Source: Actinomycetota bacterium
Lineage (GTDB): Bacteria; Actinomycetota; Humimicrobiia; Humimicrobiales; Humimicrobiaceae
Length of the DNA: 5,067 nucleotides
Assembly: GCA_023488645.1 (NCBI GenBank)
Contig: JAMDDL010000029.1
Coordinates: forward strand, 1-5,067
Direction: 5' to 3'
Part shown: piece by piece, positions 1 to 5,067 of the stretch
Layout: each line of letters starts with the position of its first letter
Numbering within the stretch: the first letter of the stretch is position 1
Translations under genes and position numbers: made by a program
The notes under the pieces: model-generated
Databases searched by the model: none
Told to the model about the DNA's origin: nothing
What the model saw: only the letters and a program-made list of their open reading frames with translations

Positions 1-1
1 T

Positions 2-208
2 TTTTTCGTGATAGGTGTAAAAGCATGGTTGCAAAAAAATCGATGGCTGGGTGTCGAAAAGACCTTTATGAAGGCGAAGCGGGCATGGTTCCTCTCTTTA
101 GAGAGGAGAGCGAGCCTGAAATCAGAGTAAGCTTTGACTCGCTGGGGCAAAGCTTGCGTGTCTTGAGATACCCAGCCGTCGATCCAATAATTTTTCTATC
201 ACGAAAAA
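2..208 (+). ncRNA. Structured pseudoknotted RNA, raiA-motif candidate
   Basis: A GC-richer block in AT-rich DNA that folds extensively. The outer stem pairs 2-14 with 196-208 (13 bp, perfect). An inner helix pairs 39-55 with 167-183 (17 bp), followed by 59-63 with 160-164. A hairpin pairs 89-96 with 101-108 around a UUUA loop. Another pairs 127-136 with 148-157, and its loop bases 138-143 (CUCGCU) can pair perfectly with 109-114 (AGCGAG), giving a pseudoknot. Wobble pairs 44-178, 53-169 and 128-156 are G-U on this strand but would be A-C mismatches on the other, so the + strand is the RNA. Length near 200 nt, a pseudoknot and an actinobacterial-looking host fit the raiA RNA family best, but I cannot match its consensus from memory. 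The promoter lies before the window. It ends about 60 bases before a truncated nucleotidyltransferase gene, so it could also be a leader. Confidence is high for a structured RNA and about one in three for raiA. Confidence 0.8.
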
Positions 209-270
209 GTAGACGCTTCCATTAATCTTTGGCTTTTTGCAGAAATGGTATTTAAAACAGGAGTTTAGGT

Positions 271-426
271 ATGGATGAAAGAGATAAGATTATTATTAAA
301 GAATTTAAAAGCAGAATTCCTCAAAATATAAAAAGTCATCTTGAAAAAATAATTGTTTATGGTTCAAGAGCCAGAAATGAGGAAGATGAATTTTCTACAC
401 AATTTTTTTTACCTTGCCTGCCTTAA
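271..426 (+). pseudogene. MNT-type nucleotidyltransferase (MntA-like antitoxin), 3'-truncated remnant
   Basis: A 51-codon frame begins at ATG 271 behind a good RBS (AGGAG at 259-263, 7 bases away). Residues 1-42 read like the N-terminus of a minimal nucleotidyltransferase (NTP_transf_2 fold): a charged helix, then IIVYGSRAR at residues 27-35, the GS motif of the nucleotide site. In the family, an S-D-x-D stretch carrying the metal-binding aspartates follows within a few residues. Here the likeness stops at Phe41-Ser42, and the last nine codons (TQFFLPCLP) are only the complement of the rpmB 3' end. All catalytic aspartates are therefore missing and the product cannot be active. Intact relatives often act as antitoxins beside a HEPN toxin by modifying it; no HEPN gene is present. 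The original gene probably lost its 3' part in a deletion or rearrangement at about position 396. Confidence 0.7.
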
Positions 427-586
427 GGCATTTTGTACAGATGTTAATCTTTTTTACCGTGCTGCCAATCTCAACTTTTGCTTTTTGAATGTTCGGTTTG
501 AAAGTTCTGTTAGTTTTTTTATGTGAATGACTTACATTGCACCCGAAACTTAGTTCCTTATTACATATTTCACATCTGTTTGCCAT
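395..586 (-). CDS. rpmB: 50S ribosomal protein bL28, zinc-binding type
   Basis: Encodes a 63-residue protein of the large ribosomal subunit. It opens with MANRCEIC and has the bL28 hallmark VSHSHKKTNRTFKPNIQ at residues 18-34. Cys5, Cys8, Cys50 and Cys53 form two CxxC pairs, so this is the zinc-binding (C+) form rather than the zinc-free paralogue induced on zinc starvation. The length is normal and the basic C-terminus (GKVKKIV) is complete, with a TAG stop at 395-397. An in-frame ATG nine codons earlier (613) has no family support. The chosen start has AGGAG on the - strand (complement within 592-596) about 5 bases upstream. The gene is transcribed away from the hydrolase and fakA genes. 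No terminator is visible after the stop, where the remnant nucleotidyltransferase begins on the opposite strand. Confidence 0.96.
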   Translation of the reverse strand: MANRCEICNKELSFGCNVSHSHKKTNRTFKPNIQKAKVEIGSTVKKINICTKCLKAGKVKKIV

Positions 587-603
587 ATTAACTCCTGTTA
601 AAA

Positions 604-620
604 ATCTGTACATGACAGAT
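604..620 (-). promoter_or_regulatory. Small hairpin in the rpmB 5' leader
   Basis: ATCTGT and ACAGAT form a perfect 6-bp inverted repeat around a 5-base loop, a few bases upstream of the rpmB RBS. If transcribed, it would form a short stem close to the ribosome landing site. It may tune translation, but six AT-rich base pairs can arise by chance. The in-frame upstream ATG at 613 falls in its loop, which is a further reason not to use that start. Confidence 0.25.
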
Positions 621-758
621 ATTTAAATTTTTATATTTTTACTGCTTAACCCGCAAGAAGCGTTATAATAAACTGAAATCAGTGCACACTGCTTTTATCA
701 GATTAAACGAAAAAAAATGTTATCATTTTATGTTTTAATTTACAAGCATGAGTTTTTT

Positions 759-800
759 AAGGTGACTTTTAAGATGGCATTTTCGCTGGATGAAACTTGA
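759..800 (+). promoter_or_regulatory. RBS and eight-codon mini-ORF before the hydrolase
   Basis: AAGGTG at 759-764 is followed 9 bases later by ATG 774, which opens an eight-codon frame (MAFSLDET) closed by TGA at 798-800. The frame is the same as that of the hydrolase gene, whose open frame resumes directly after this TGA. It can be read as a leader peptide whose termination feeds the TTG start at 819, or as the original N-terminus cut off by a nonsense mutation. The RBS is the best in the region; none of comparable quality precedes TTG 819. Confidence 0.35.
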
Positions 801-818
801 CAGCACTATTTTTTTGAT

Positions 819-1691
819 TTGTTTTTGTTATTTGTTATATTTTTTATTAACCTTTTTTATTATAAAAAACAAAGGCAATATTTTAAAATGGCTGCGTTAA
901 GCGCAACAAGAATAATTGCAAAAATTTTAAATAAATCTCCATTTACAATAAATTACTGTGGTTTAAGATTTGAGACAATAAAAGCATTAAAATACTTTGA
1001 ATTTTTAAATTGCAGGCTTATTGTTTGTTTTGGAAATTCAAATACCTTCGGCTGGAATTACGAATACTTATTTTCCTATCCGGCTGTACTTGAAAACAAG
1101 CTGAAGAAAATAAGTGATCAGTTTAAGGTAATAAACTGCGGAGTAGGAGGCAATACATCAGCCGACGGGCTTGAAAGGATTGAAACTGATGTTTTATGTT
1201 ACAATCCGGAAATTGCTGTTGTAAATTTCGGTCTTAATGACGGCTTGCTTGTGAAATCAGAAGATAGAAACAATAATAATAAAAAAAAGTCTAATTTATT
1301 GTATAGGATAAATGAAAATTATTATAAACCTGCTGTTGATATTGAAGAATATAAAAATAATATTGAAAACATTATTTTAAAATTAAAACAAAAATCTGTA
1401 AAAATTATAACAACAGGCTTATATGAAATAAAAAAGGTAAAATTGAAAGCAGGTTATTCTGAAGAAGAAAAAATAGTTGCTCTTCAAAATGAAATTTACA
1501 GACAGTATGACAATGTTCTTAAAAAGCTGGCATGGGAAAATAATACAGTATTTTTTGATTTATGGAATAATTTATATAATTATGAGAAAATAAAAAACTG
1601 TTTTCAAAAAGACGGGTTTCATCTTAACACGGAAGGTTATGAACTGATGGCTGAAAGTTTAAAAAAAATCATAGTGGATGTTTATTTTTAA
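819..1691 (+). CDS. Membrane-anchored SGNH/GDSL-family hydrolase
   Basis: A 290-residue esterase/lipase-like protein if read from TTG 819. Residues 2-14 are almost purely hydrophobic and are followed by KKQRQ, as in an uncleaved membrane anchor. The SGNH fold starts near residue 67. Block I is FGNSNTFG (nucleophile Ser74, with Asn in place of the Asp of GDS). Block II is NCGVGGN (106-112, oxyanion glycine). Block III is GLND (138-141, oxyanion Asn140). Block V is DGFH (Asp265 and His268). The triad Ser74/Asp265/His268 is complete, so activity is plausible; the substrate (acyl ester, sugar acetate or lysophospholipid) cannot be told. An Asn/Lys-rich insert lies at 151-157. The start is uncertain: TTG 819 lacks a clear RBS, ATG 888 would remove the anchor and has only a distant AAAGG, and ATG 774 is blocked by TGA 798. 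It lies 62 bases before the FakA gene, possibly in one operon. Confidence 0.82.
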   Translation: MFLLFVIFFINLFYYKKQRQYFKMAALSATRIIAKILNKSPFTINYCGLRFETIKALKYFEFLNCRLIVCFGNSNTFGWNYEYLFSYPAVLENKLKKISDQFKVINCGVGGNTSADGLERIETDVLCYNPEIAVVNFGLNDGLLVKSEDRNNNNKKKSNLLYRINENYYKPAVDIEEYKNNIENIILKLKQKSVKIITTGLYEIKKVKLKAGYSEEEKIVALQNEIYRQYDNVLKKLAWENNTVFFDLWNNLYNYEKIKNCFQKDGFHLNTEGYELMAESLKKIIVDVYF

Positions 1692-1753
1692 ATTCATGAG
1701 CCATTACCTTTAAATAAATTTTATTTTTCATAAAATCAAAGAGGTTCAATCAG

Positions 1754-3454
1754 ATGGTTATCGAATTTGAAAATATGGAAATTAAAAAAATCCTGCAGAT
1801 TATAGAAGATCATTTTAAAAGCAATGAAGCTAAAATTAATAATCTGAATGTGTTTCCTGTACCTGACGGAGATACAGGTACCAATATGCTTCTTACTTTA
1901 AAATCAATAAAAAAGGAATTATCAGGATTAAAACAATTTAATGTCAGAGAAACTGGAGAGGCAATTTCTTTTGGCGGACTTATGGGTGCAAGAGGCAATT
2001 CCGGTGTTATCCTGTCTCAAATATTAAAGGGATTTTTTGATGTTCTTACTGCAGAAGATGACTTTGATTCGGGTGTTCTTGAAAATGCTTTAAATTCTGC
2101 TAAAAATCTTGCCTACAATTCTGTTCAAAATCCAACAGAAGGCACAATGCTTACGATAATTAAGGATCTTTACATATATATAAGGAATTTTAATACTTCA
2201 AATAATAATAACGATATTTCCTTAACGGAGTTAATGGATAATCTGATTTCAGAAACAGAAAAATCATTAATCAGAACAACATTCCTTCTGCCTGTATTAA
2301 AGGAAGCAAATGTTGTTGATGCAGGAGCTCAGGGAGTTCTGGAAATTTTAAAGGGGTTGAAACTGGCTATGATTGAAACAAATAAAATTAACGGTAAATT
2401 AAAAGTCGCACAATTTCAGGAAGTTCAAAATATAAGAACTGAAATTAAAGAAGAAGGCGAAAAGTTAAAAATTTCAGGAGATCTTGCAGGTGCAAGAGAG
2501 ATTGAGGACTGGAGCATTAATTCTGATATTAAATTCATTTACTGCACGGAATTTGTACTGACCGGAAAGCAAATAAATATTGCGAGGTTAAAGGAAGATA
2601 TTGAAAGTTTGGGAGACAGTGCAATGGTAGTTGGAACAGAAAATCTGGTTAAAGTGCATGTTCATTCAAATAATCCTAATAAGATTCTGGCAAGAGCATT
2701 AAAAGAAGGGGTTTTACATGAGATTGAAATAAAAAATATGGTTGACCAGAATAAGGAAAAAATGAAAACACAAATGGCTGCAGTTAAAAAGGCTCCACCA
2801 ACTGTTGGACTTATTTCTGTTTCCAACGGGGAAGGTATTGAACAGATTTTCAAGAGCATCGGGGTAGATATAGTTATCAGAGGTGGGCAAACAATGAACC
2901 CTTCAACTTATGAAGTAGTCAGGGCAATAAAAAAACTTGATAATGAAAAAATATTAATATTTCCAAATAATAAAAATATCATATTAACTGCAGCTCAAGC
3001 TGCAAAAATATCAAAACGGGATGTAATGGTCATTCCGACCAGAACAATTCCCCAGGGTATAAGCGCTGTCCTGAATTTTAATAAAGATCTGTCCATTGAA
3101 GAAAATATGAAAAATATGGAAACAGCATATAAGCATATTAAAAGCGGTGAAGTAACAAAAGCTGTCAGGGACGCCAATCTGCTGGTTGGAGAAATTAAAA
3201 AAGGCAATTTTATAGGTTTATATGATGGTAAAATAAAAGTTGTATCGGACAATGCTCATGATGCTACAATGGAATTAATCAAAGATATGGCAGGTGAAAA
3301 TGATTCAATAATTACTTTCTATCCTGGCAGGGATGCAAAAGAAGAAGATAATCTAAAAATAAAAGAATCAATTTCAAAACTGTATCCTGATCTTGATATT
3401 GAATTTCTAAATGGTAATCAGCCTTTTTACAATTATATTTTTTCCATAGAATAA
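1754..3454 (+). CDS. fakA: FakA-like fatty acid kinase, ATP-binding subunit (DhaL/DAK2 plus C-terminal domain)
   Basis: A full-length 566-residue cytoplasmic protein of the FakA (YloV) family, which phosphorylates fatty acids presented by FakB to give acyl phosphate for phospholipid synthesis. The N-terminal DhaL domain (about 1-205) carries the Mg-ATP motif PDGDTGTNM (37-45), GARGNSGVILSQ (78-89), PTEGTML (127-133) and DAGAQGVLEILKG (189-201). The middle domain has YCTEF with Cys264 and VHVHS with His302 and His304, matching the Cys-His-His zinc site known in staphylococcal FakA. A basic linker at 333-346 leads to the FakB/DegV-like C-terminal domain (about 348-566). ATG 1754 is preceded by AAAGAGG at 1738-1744, 9 bases away. 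In related genomes this gene sits near rpmB and ahead of recG-rsmD-coaD; here recG is missing. No FakB gene is in the window, so assignment to fatty acid kinase rests on family alone. Confidence 0.92.
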   Translation: MVIEFENMEIKKILQIIEDHFKSNEAKINNLNVFPVPDGDTGTNMLLTLKSIKKELSGLKQFNVRETGEAISFGGLMGARGNSGVILSQILKGFFDVLTAEDDFDSGVLENALNSAKNLAYNSVQNPTEGTMLTIIKDLYIYIRNFNTSNNNNDISLTELMDNLISETEKSLIRTTFLLPVLKEANVVDAGAQGVLEILKGLKLAMIETNKINGKLKVAQFQEVQNIRTEIKEEGEKLKISGDLAGAREIEDWSINSDIKFIYCTEFVLTGKQINIARLKEDIESLGDSAMVVGTENLVKVHVHSNNPNKILARALKEGVLHEIEIKNMVDQNKEKMKTQMAAVKKAPPTVGLISVSNGEGIEQIFKSIGVDIVIRGGQTMNPSTYEVVRAIKKLDNEKILIFPNNKNIILTAAQAAKISKRDVMVIPTRTIPQGISAVLNFNKDLSIEENMKNMETAYKHIKSGEVTKAVRDANLLVGEIKKGNFIGLYDGKIKVVSDNAHDATMELIKDMAGENDSIITFYPGRDAKEEDNLKIKESISKLYPDLDIEFLNGNQPFYNYIFSIE

Positions 3455-3486
3455 TAAATTTTACAATAAAAATTTTAAATTTAAGC

Positions 3487-3491
3487 GGTGA
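3487..3491 (+). promoter_or_regulatory. RBS supporting an ATA start for rsmD
   Basis: GGTGA lies 6 bases before ATA 3498, the codon at the exact place of the universal initiator Met of RsmD. Two TGA codons (3489-3491 and 3492-3494) close this frame just upstream, so translation in frame cannot begin earlier. The overlapping ATG at 3491 is in another frame and ends after ten codons at TAA 3521-3523. Confidence 0.5.
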
Positions 3492-3497
3492 TGATTT

Positions 3498-4052
3498 ATA
3501 AGAATAATTGCAGGAGAATTTAAGGGGCGCAGGCTTAAGGGCCCTGATGATTTAAACATAAGACCTACTCTGGATAGAGTTAAGGAAAGTATTTTTAATG
3601 TTATAGGCAATAATATTGCAGGTTCAAGTGTTCTGGATCTTTTTGCCGGAAGCGGTTCTCTGGGACTGGAAGCAATCAGCAGAGGCTGCAGTATTGTTTT
3701 TTTTGTGGATAATTCAAAAGATGCTATCAAGCTTATTAAAAATAATCTTAATTTAATATCAGGAATTGAAGACAGATACAAAATCATAAACCGTGATGCG
3801 ATAAAATTTCTAAGTAATTTTTCTGATTTTGTTTTTGATTATATATTTCTTGATCCGCCTTTTAAAATTGACAGCAGGATTATGACGGAAATTTTTAATA
3901 TTTTGCATAACAGTAGGATTATTGATGAAAATAGTGTTATAATTTATGAGTTCTTTTTTAAGAGAGATGTTGAACAGGAACTGGGAAATTTTAAAATATT
4001 TAAAACTTCGCGGTTCGGTGAAAAAAAAGTGGTATATCTGTCAAAAAGTTAA
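3498..4052 (+). CDS. rsmD: 16S rRNA (guanine966-N2)-methyltransferase RsmD
   Basis: A 184-residue S-adenosylmethionine-dependent enzyme that methylates G966 of 16S rRNA during 30S assembly. After the initiator, the family N-terminus RIIAGEFKGRRL (2-13) and IRPTLDRVKESIFN (21-34) are intact. SAM motif I is VLDLFAGSGSLGLEA (45-59). The acidic motif II residue is Asp71 (FFVDNS). The catalytic motif is DPPF (119-122), where DPPY or DPPF is usual. Length is normal. The first codon is ATA: an allowed but very rare initiator. The only ATG nearby (3491) is out of frame, and the next in-frame near-cognate start (GTG 3705) would remove the SAM motif. Either ATA really initiates behind GGTGA, or one base near 3494 is extra: removing it would give ATG-TTT-ATA-AGA, MFIRIIAGE. 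The gene follows fakA by 43 bases and precedes coaD by 119. Confidence 0.93.
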   Translation: MRIIAGEFKGRRLKGPDDLNIRPTLDRVKESIFNVIGNNIAGSSVLDLFAGSGSLGLEAISRGCSIVFFVDNSKDAIKLIKNNLNLISGIEDRYKIINRDAIKFLSNFSDFVFDYIFLDPPFKIDSRIMTEIFNILHNSRIIDENSVIIYEFFFKRDVEQELGNFKIFKTSRFGEKKVVYLSKS

Positions 4053-4171
4053 ATTGTATTAACTACAGGTTTTAAAATACAGGAAATTGTTCAGATTTTT
4101 AAGAATTTCAACAGCGATATGCTTATTGATTAAATTTTTATTAACATAAATTTTTTAAGGAAAATTCATAA

Positions 4172-4666
4172 ATGGGAAAAATTGCATTATGTCCTGGCAC
4201 CTATGATCCTGTTACTGAAGGTCACAGAGATATTATCAGAAGATGCTGCAGTGTTTTTGACACAGTTATTGTTGCTGTTTCAGAAAATCCTAAAAAAGAA
4301 CCGCTGTATTCACTTAAAAAAAGAATAGAGTTTCTTTCAAAATCGCTTACTGATTTTAAAAACATAGAAATTATTACATTTAAGGGACTTTTAATTGATA
4401 CGGCAAGGAAAAAAAATGCCATGGTTATTGTAAAAGGGCTTAGAGCTATTTCGGATTTTGAATATGAACTTCAAATGGCTCAAATGAATAAGAAGCTGGC
4501 TCCTGAAATTGAAACTTTTTTTCTGGTTTCAAATCCAAAATATGCATATTTAAGCTCCAGCGCTGTAAAGGAAGTTGCAGGTTTTGGAGGTTGCATCAAA
4601 GGACTTATTCCTGAAGAAATAGAAAATGATATGATTAACAGTTTTAAGAATAATATTTTTAAATAA
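4172..4666 (+). CDS. coaD: Phosphopantetheine adenylyltransferase
   Basis: A 164-residue enzyme of normal length for the penultimate step of coenzyme A synthesis: 4'-phosphopantetheine plus ATP gives dephospho-CoA plus pyrophosphate. It is a nucleotidylyltransferase of the TxGH class. CPGTYDPVTEGH at 7-18 holds Thr10 and the TEGH signature with His18. Lys42 fits the catalytic lysine. KGLRAISDFEYELQMAQMN (88-106) is the family signature, and the C-terminal LSSSAVKEVA (127-136) is the usual ISSS segment. Alignment with the E. coli enzyme in register places Lys88 where E. coli has the pantetheine-binding Arg88, a conservative but noticeable change. Arg91 is kept. The start ATG 4172 is preceded by AAGGA at 4157-4161, 10 bases away. 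Pairing with rsmD upstream is the standard neighbourhood. Confidence 0.96.
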   Translation: MGKIALCPGTYDPVTEGHRDIIRRCCSVFDTVIVAVSENPKKEPLYSLKKRIEFLSKSLTDFKNIEIITFKGLLIDTARKKNAMVIVKGLRAISDFEYELQMAQMNKKLAPEIETFFLVSNPKYAYLSSSAVKEVAGFGGCIKGLIPEEIENDMINSFKNNIFK

Positions 4667-4670
4667 ACTT

Positions 4671-4699
4671 TTTATAATTAAAATATATTTTTTTATAAT
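4671..4699 (+). promoter_or_regulatory. Possible promoter for the SepIVA-like gene
   Basis: A perfect TATAAT (4694-4699) lies 17 bases after TTTATA (4671-4676), which matches four of six positions of the -35 consensus. It sits just after the coaD stop and would start transcription at about 4706, giving a leader of about 75 bases. In such AT-rich DNA, -10-like sequences are common, so the consensus spacing is the main support. A second TATAAT at 4673-4678 has no partner. Confidence 0.3.
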
Positions 4700-4708
4700 A
4701 AAAAACTT

Positions 4709-4722
4709 TTCTGATATCAGAA
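4709..4722. repeat. Perfect 14-bp palindrome, possible operator
   Basis: TTCTGATATCAGAA is a perfect dyad with no spacer. It lies at about +4 to +17 relative to the start predicted from the TATAAT at 4694-4699, a usual place for a repressor site. With no GC-rich stem or U-tract after it, it is a poor terminator for coaD. No regulator gene is in the window. Confidence 0.4.
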
Positions 4723-4779
4723 TGAATGAAACAGCTTAATTAATTATGCATTATTTAAAATTTACTTTTGGAGAATAAT

Positions 4780-5067
4780 ATGGATGCTTTGGAAATAATA
4801 GACAGGATTGAGGAATTATTAGATAAAAGTAAAAGGGTGCCTTTTACATCCAACGTAATGATTGCTGAAAATGAAATTTATGAAATGCTTGATGAGCTTA
4901 GAAATGTGCTGCCCGAAGAATTCAGACAGGCAAGATGGATTGTAAAAGAACGCGAAGGAATGATTGAAGAAGCCAGAAGACAGTCTGAAAGAATTTTAAG
5001 GGAAGCAAAAGAACGTTCGGAAATACTTGTAAGCGAAACTGAAATACTAAAAAATGCTACCAGAAAG
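4780..5067 (+). CDS. SepIVA/DivIVA-like coiled-coil protein, 3' end cut by the window
   Basis: The first 96 codons of a gene that runs off the window. Residues 1-18 form a helix (EIIDRIEELLDKSKR), followed by VPFTSNVMIAENEIYEMLDELRNVLPEEFRQARWIV (20-55). This closely follows the N-terminal pattern of mycobacterial SepIVA as I recall it (VPMT, then a helix ending in D-x-I-K-x-A-I-P). From residue 56 the protein is a charged heptad-type helix with repeats such as EEARRQSERILREAKERSEIL, which explains why relatives are often labelled ATP synthase F0 subunit B-like. SepIVA takes part in septum and cell-envelope growth in mycobacteria; its role here is inferred. ATG 4780 has GGAGA at 4770-4774, 5 bases upstream. 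The position directly after coaD is typical of Actinomycetota, where DUF177, rpmF and rnc come next. Confidence 0.8.
   Translation, partial: MDALEIIDRIEELLDKSKRVPFTSNVMIAENEIYEMLDELRNVLPEEFRQARWIVKEREGMIEEARRQSERILREAKERSEILVSETEILKNATRK

Noticed and set aside
2..208. A small transposable element with 13-bp terminal inverted repeats
   Set aside because: Nested inner helices, a pseudoknot and strand-specific wobble pairs are better explained by RNA. The left flank is outside the window, so a target duplication cannot be tested and the idea is not fully excluded.
25..225. A 66-codon frame on the + strand across the structured RNA
   Set aside because: Both halves of the long helices lie inside it, the protein has no recognisable pattern, and no RBS precedes it. 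The RNA explains the sequence better.
339..369. Inverted repeat TCTTGAA/TTCAAGA as a terminator for rpmB
   Set aside because: It lies inside the nucleotidyltransferase remnant, with a 17-base loop, an AT-rich stem and no proper U-tract after it on the - strand.
419..430. Palindrome TGCCTTAAGGCA
   Set aside because: It is within rpmB codons for the conserved CLKAGK segment, so coding need explains it.
651..656. TTGCGG on the - strand as the -35 box of rpmB with an A-rich -10
   Set aside because: The only decent -10 (TATAAA) is 15 bases away and the 17-base option is TAAAAA. This is too weak in such AT-rich DNA.
797..802. TTGACA as a -35 box
   Set aside because: No -10-like hexamer lies 15-19 bases downstream, and it overlaps the TGA of the mini-ORF.
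774..1691. TGA recoded as a sense codon, which would join ATG 774 to the hydrolase
   Set aside because: No other gene in the window has an internal TGA, tryptophan is encoded by TGG, and glycine codons are standard.
1810..3252. Three - strand open frames within fakA (1810-1998, 2662-2859, 2995-3252)
   Set aside because: They are shadows of a clear full-length coding gene and have no RBS or family features.
3461..3787. A 108-codon - strand frame over the start of rsmD
   Set aside because: The + strand carries the conserved RsmD motifs over the same bases; the antisense product has no recognisable pattern.
1281..4413. A8 runs at 1281-1288, 4021-4028 and in coaD near 4406 as programmed frameshift sites
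   Set aside because: Each gene stays in frame through its run to conserved C-terminal motifs. Such runs are expected in AT-rich Lys/Asn coding DNA.
4222..4422. A - strand frame within coaD
   Set aside because: It is a shadow of the conserved CoaD sequence.

Overview
The window comes from an AT-rich bacterial chromosome (about 30% GC by eye, with many A and T runs). The core gene order is rpmB facing away from a run of fakA-type kinase, rsmD, coaD and a SepIVA/DivIVA-like coiled-coil gene. The stretch rsmD-coaD-SepIVA-like is characteristic of Actinomycetota, where DUF177, rpmF and rnc usually follow. The last gene matches the N-terminal pattern of mycobacterial SepIVA as I recall it. A low-GC, probably uncultured lineage allied to Actinomycetota is therefore the best guess. 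This is inference from gene order and protein style, not from a search.

Left end (1-430). Bases 2-208 form a GC-richer, strongly structured RNA on the + strand. It has a perfect 13-bp closing stem, a 17-bp inner helix, several hairpins and a pseudoknot. Three G-U wobble pairs show that the + strand is the RNA strand. Size, architecture and host range fit the raiA motif best, but the family name is not proven. After it lies the first ~42 codons of an MNT-type nucleotidyltransferase (MntA-like antitoxin). It breaks off just before its catalytic aspartates, exactly where rpmB on the other strand ends, so it is a remnant.

Middle (395-1691). rpmB (ribosomal protein bL28, with an intact four-cysteine zinc site) is on the - strand. 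A roughly 190-base divergent region separates it from an SGNH/GDSL hydrolase with a complete catalytic triad and an N-terminal membrane segment. The start of the hydrolase is uncertain: a well-placed RBS and ATG lie upstream in the same frame but are cut off by a TGA after eight codons.

Right part (1754-5067). A full-length FakA-like fatty acid kinase is followed after 43 bases by rsmD (16S rRNA m2G966 methyltransferase). The conserved N-terminus of RsmD begins at a non-standard ATA codon. Next come coaD (phosphopantetheine adenylyltransferase) and the 3'-truncated SepIVA-like gene, which is preceded by a consensus -10 box and a perfect 14-bp palindrome. recG, often found between fakA and rsmD, is absent here.

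The set mixes translation (bL28, RsmD), fatty acid and CoA metabolism (FakA, CoaD, perhaps the hydrolase) and cell envelope or division (SepIVA-like). The items most worth a second look are the structured RNA, the ATA start of rsmD, the nuclease-like clean break of the MNT remnant at the rpmB stop codon, and the interrupted start of the hydrolase.
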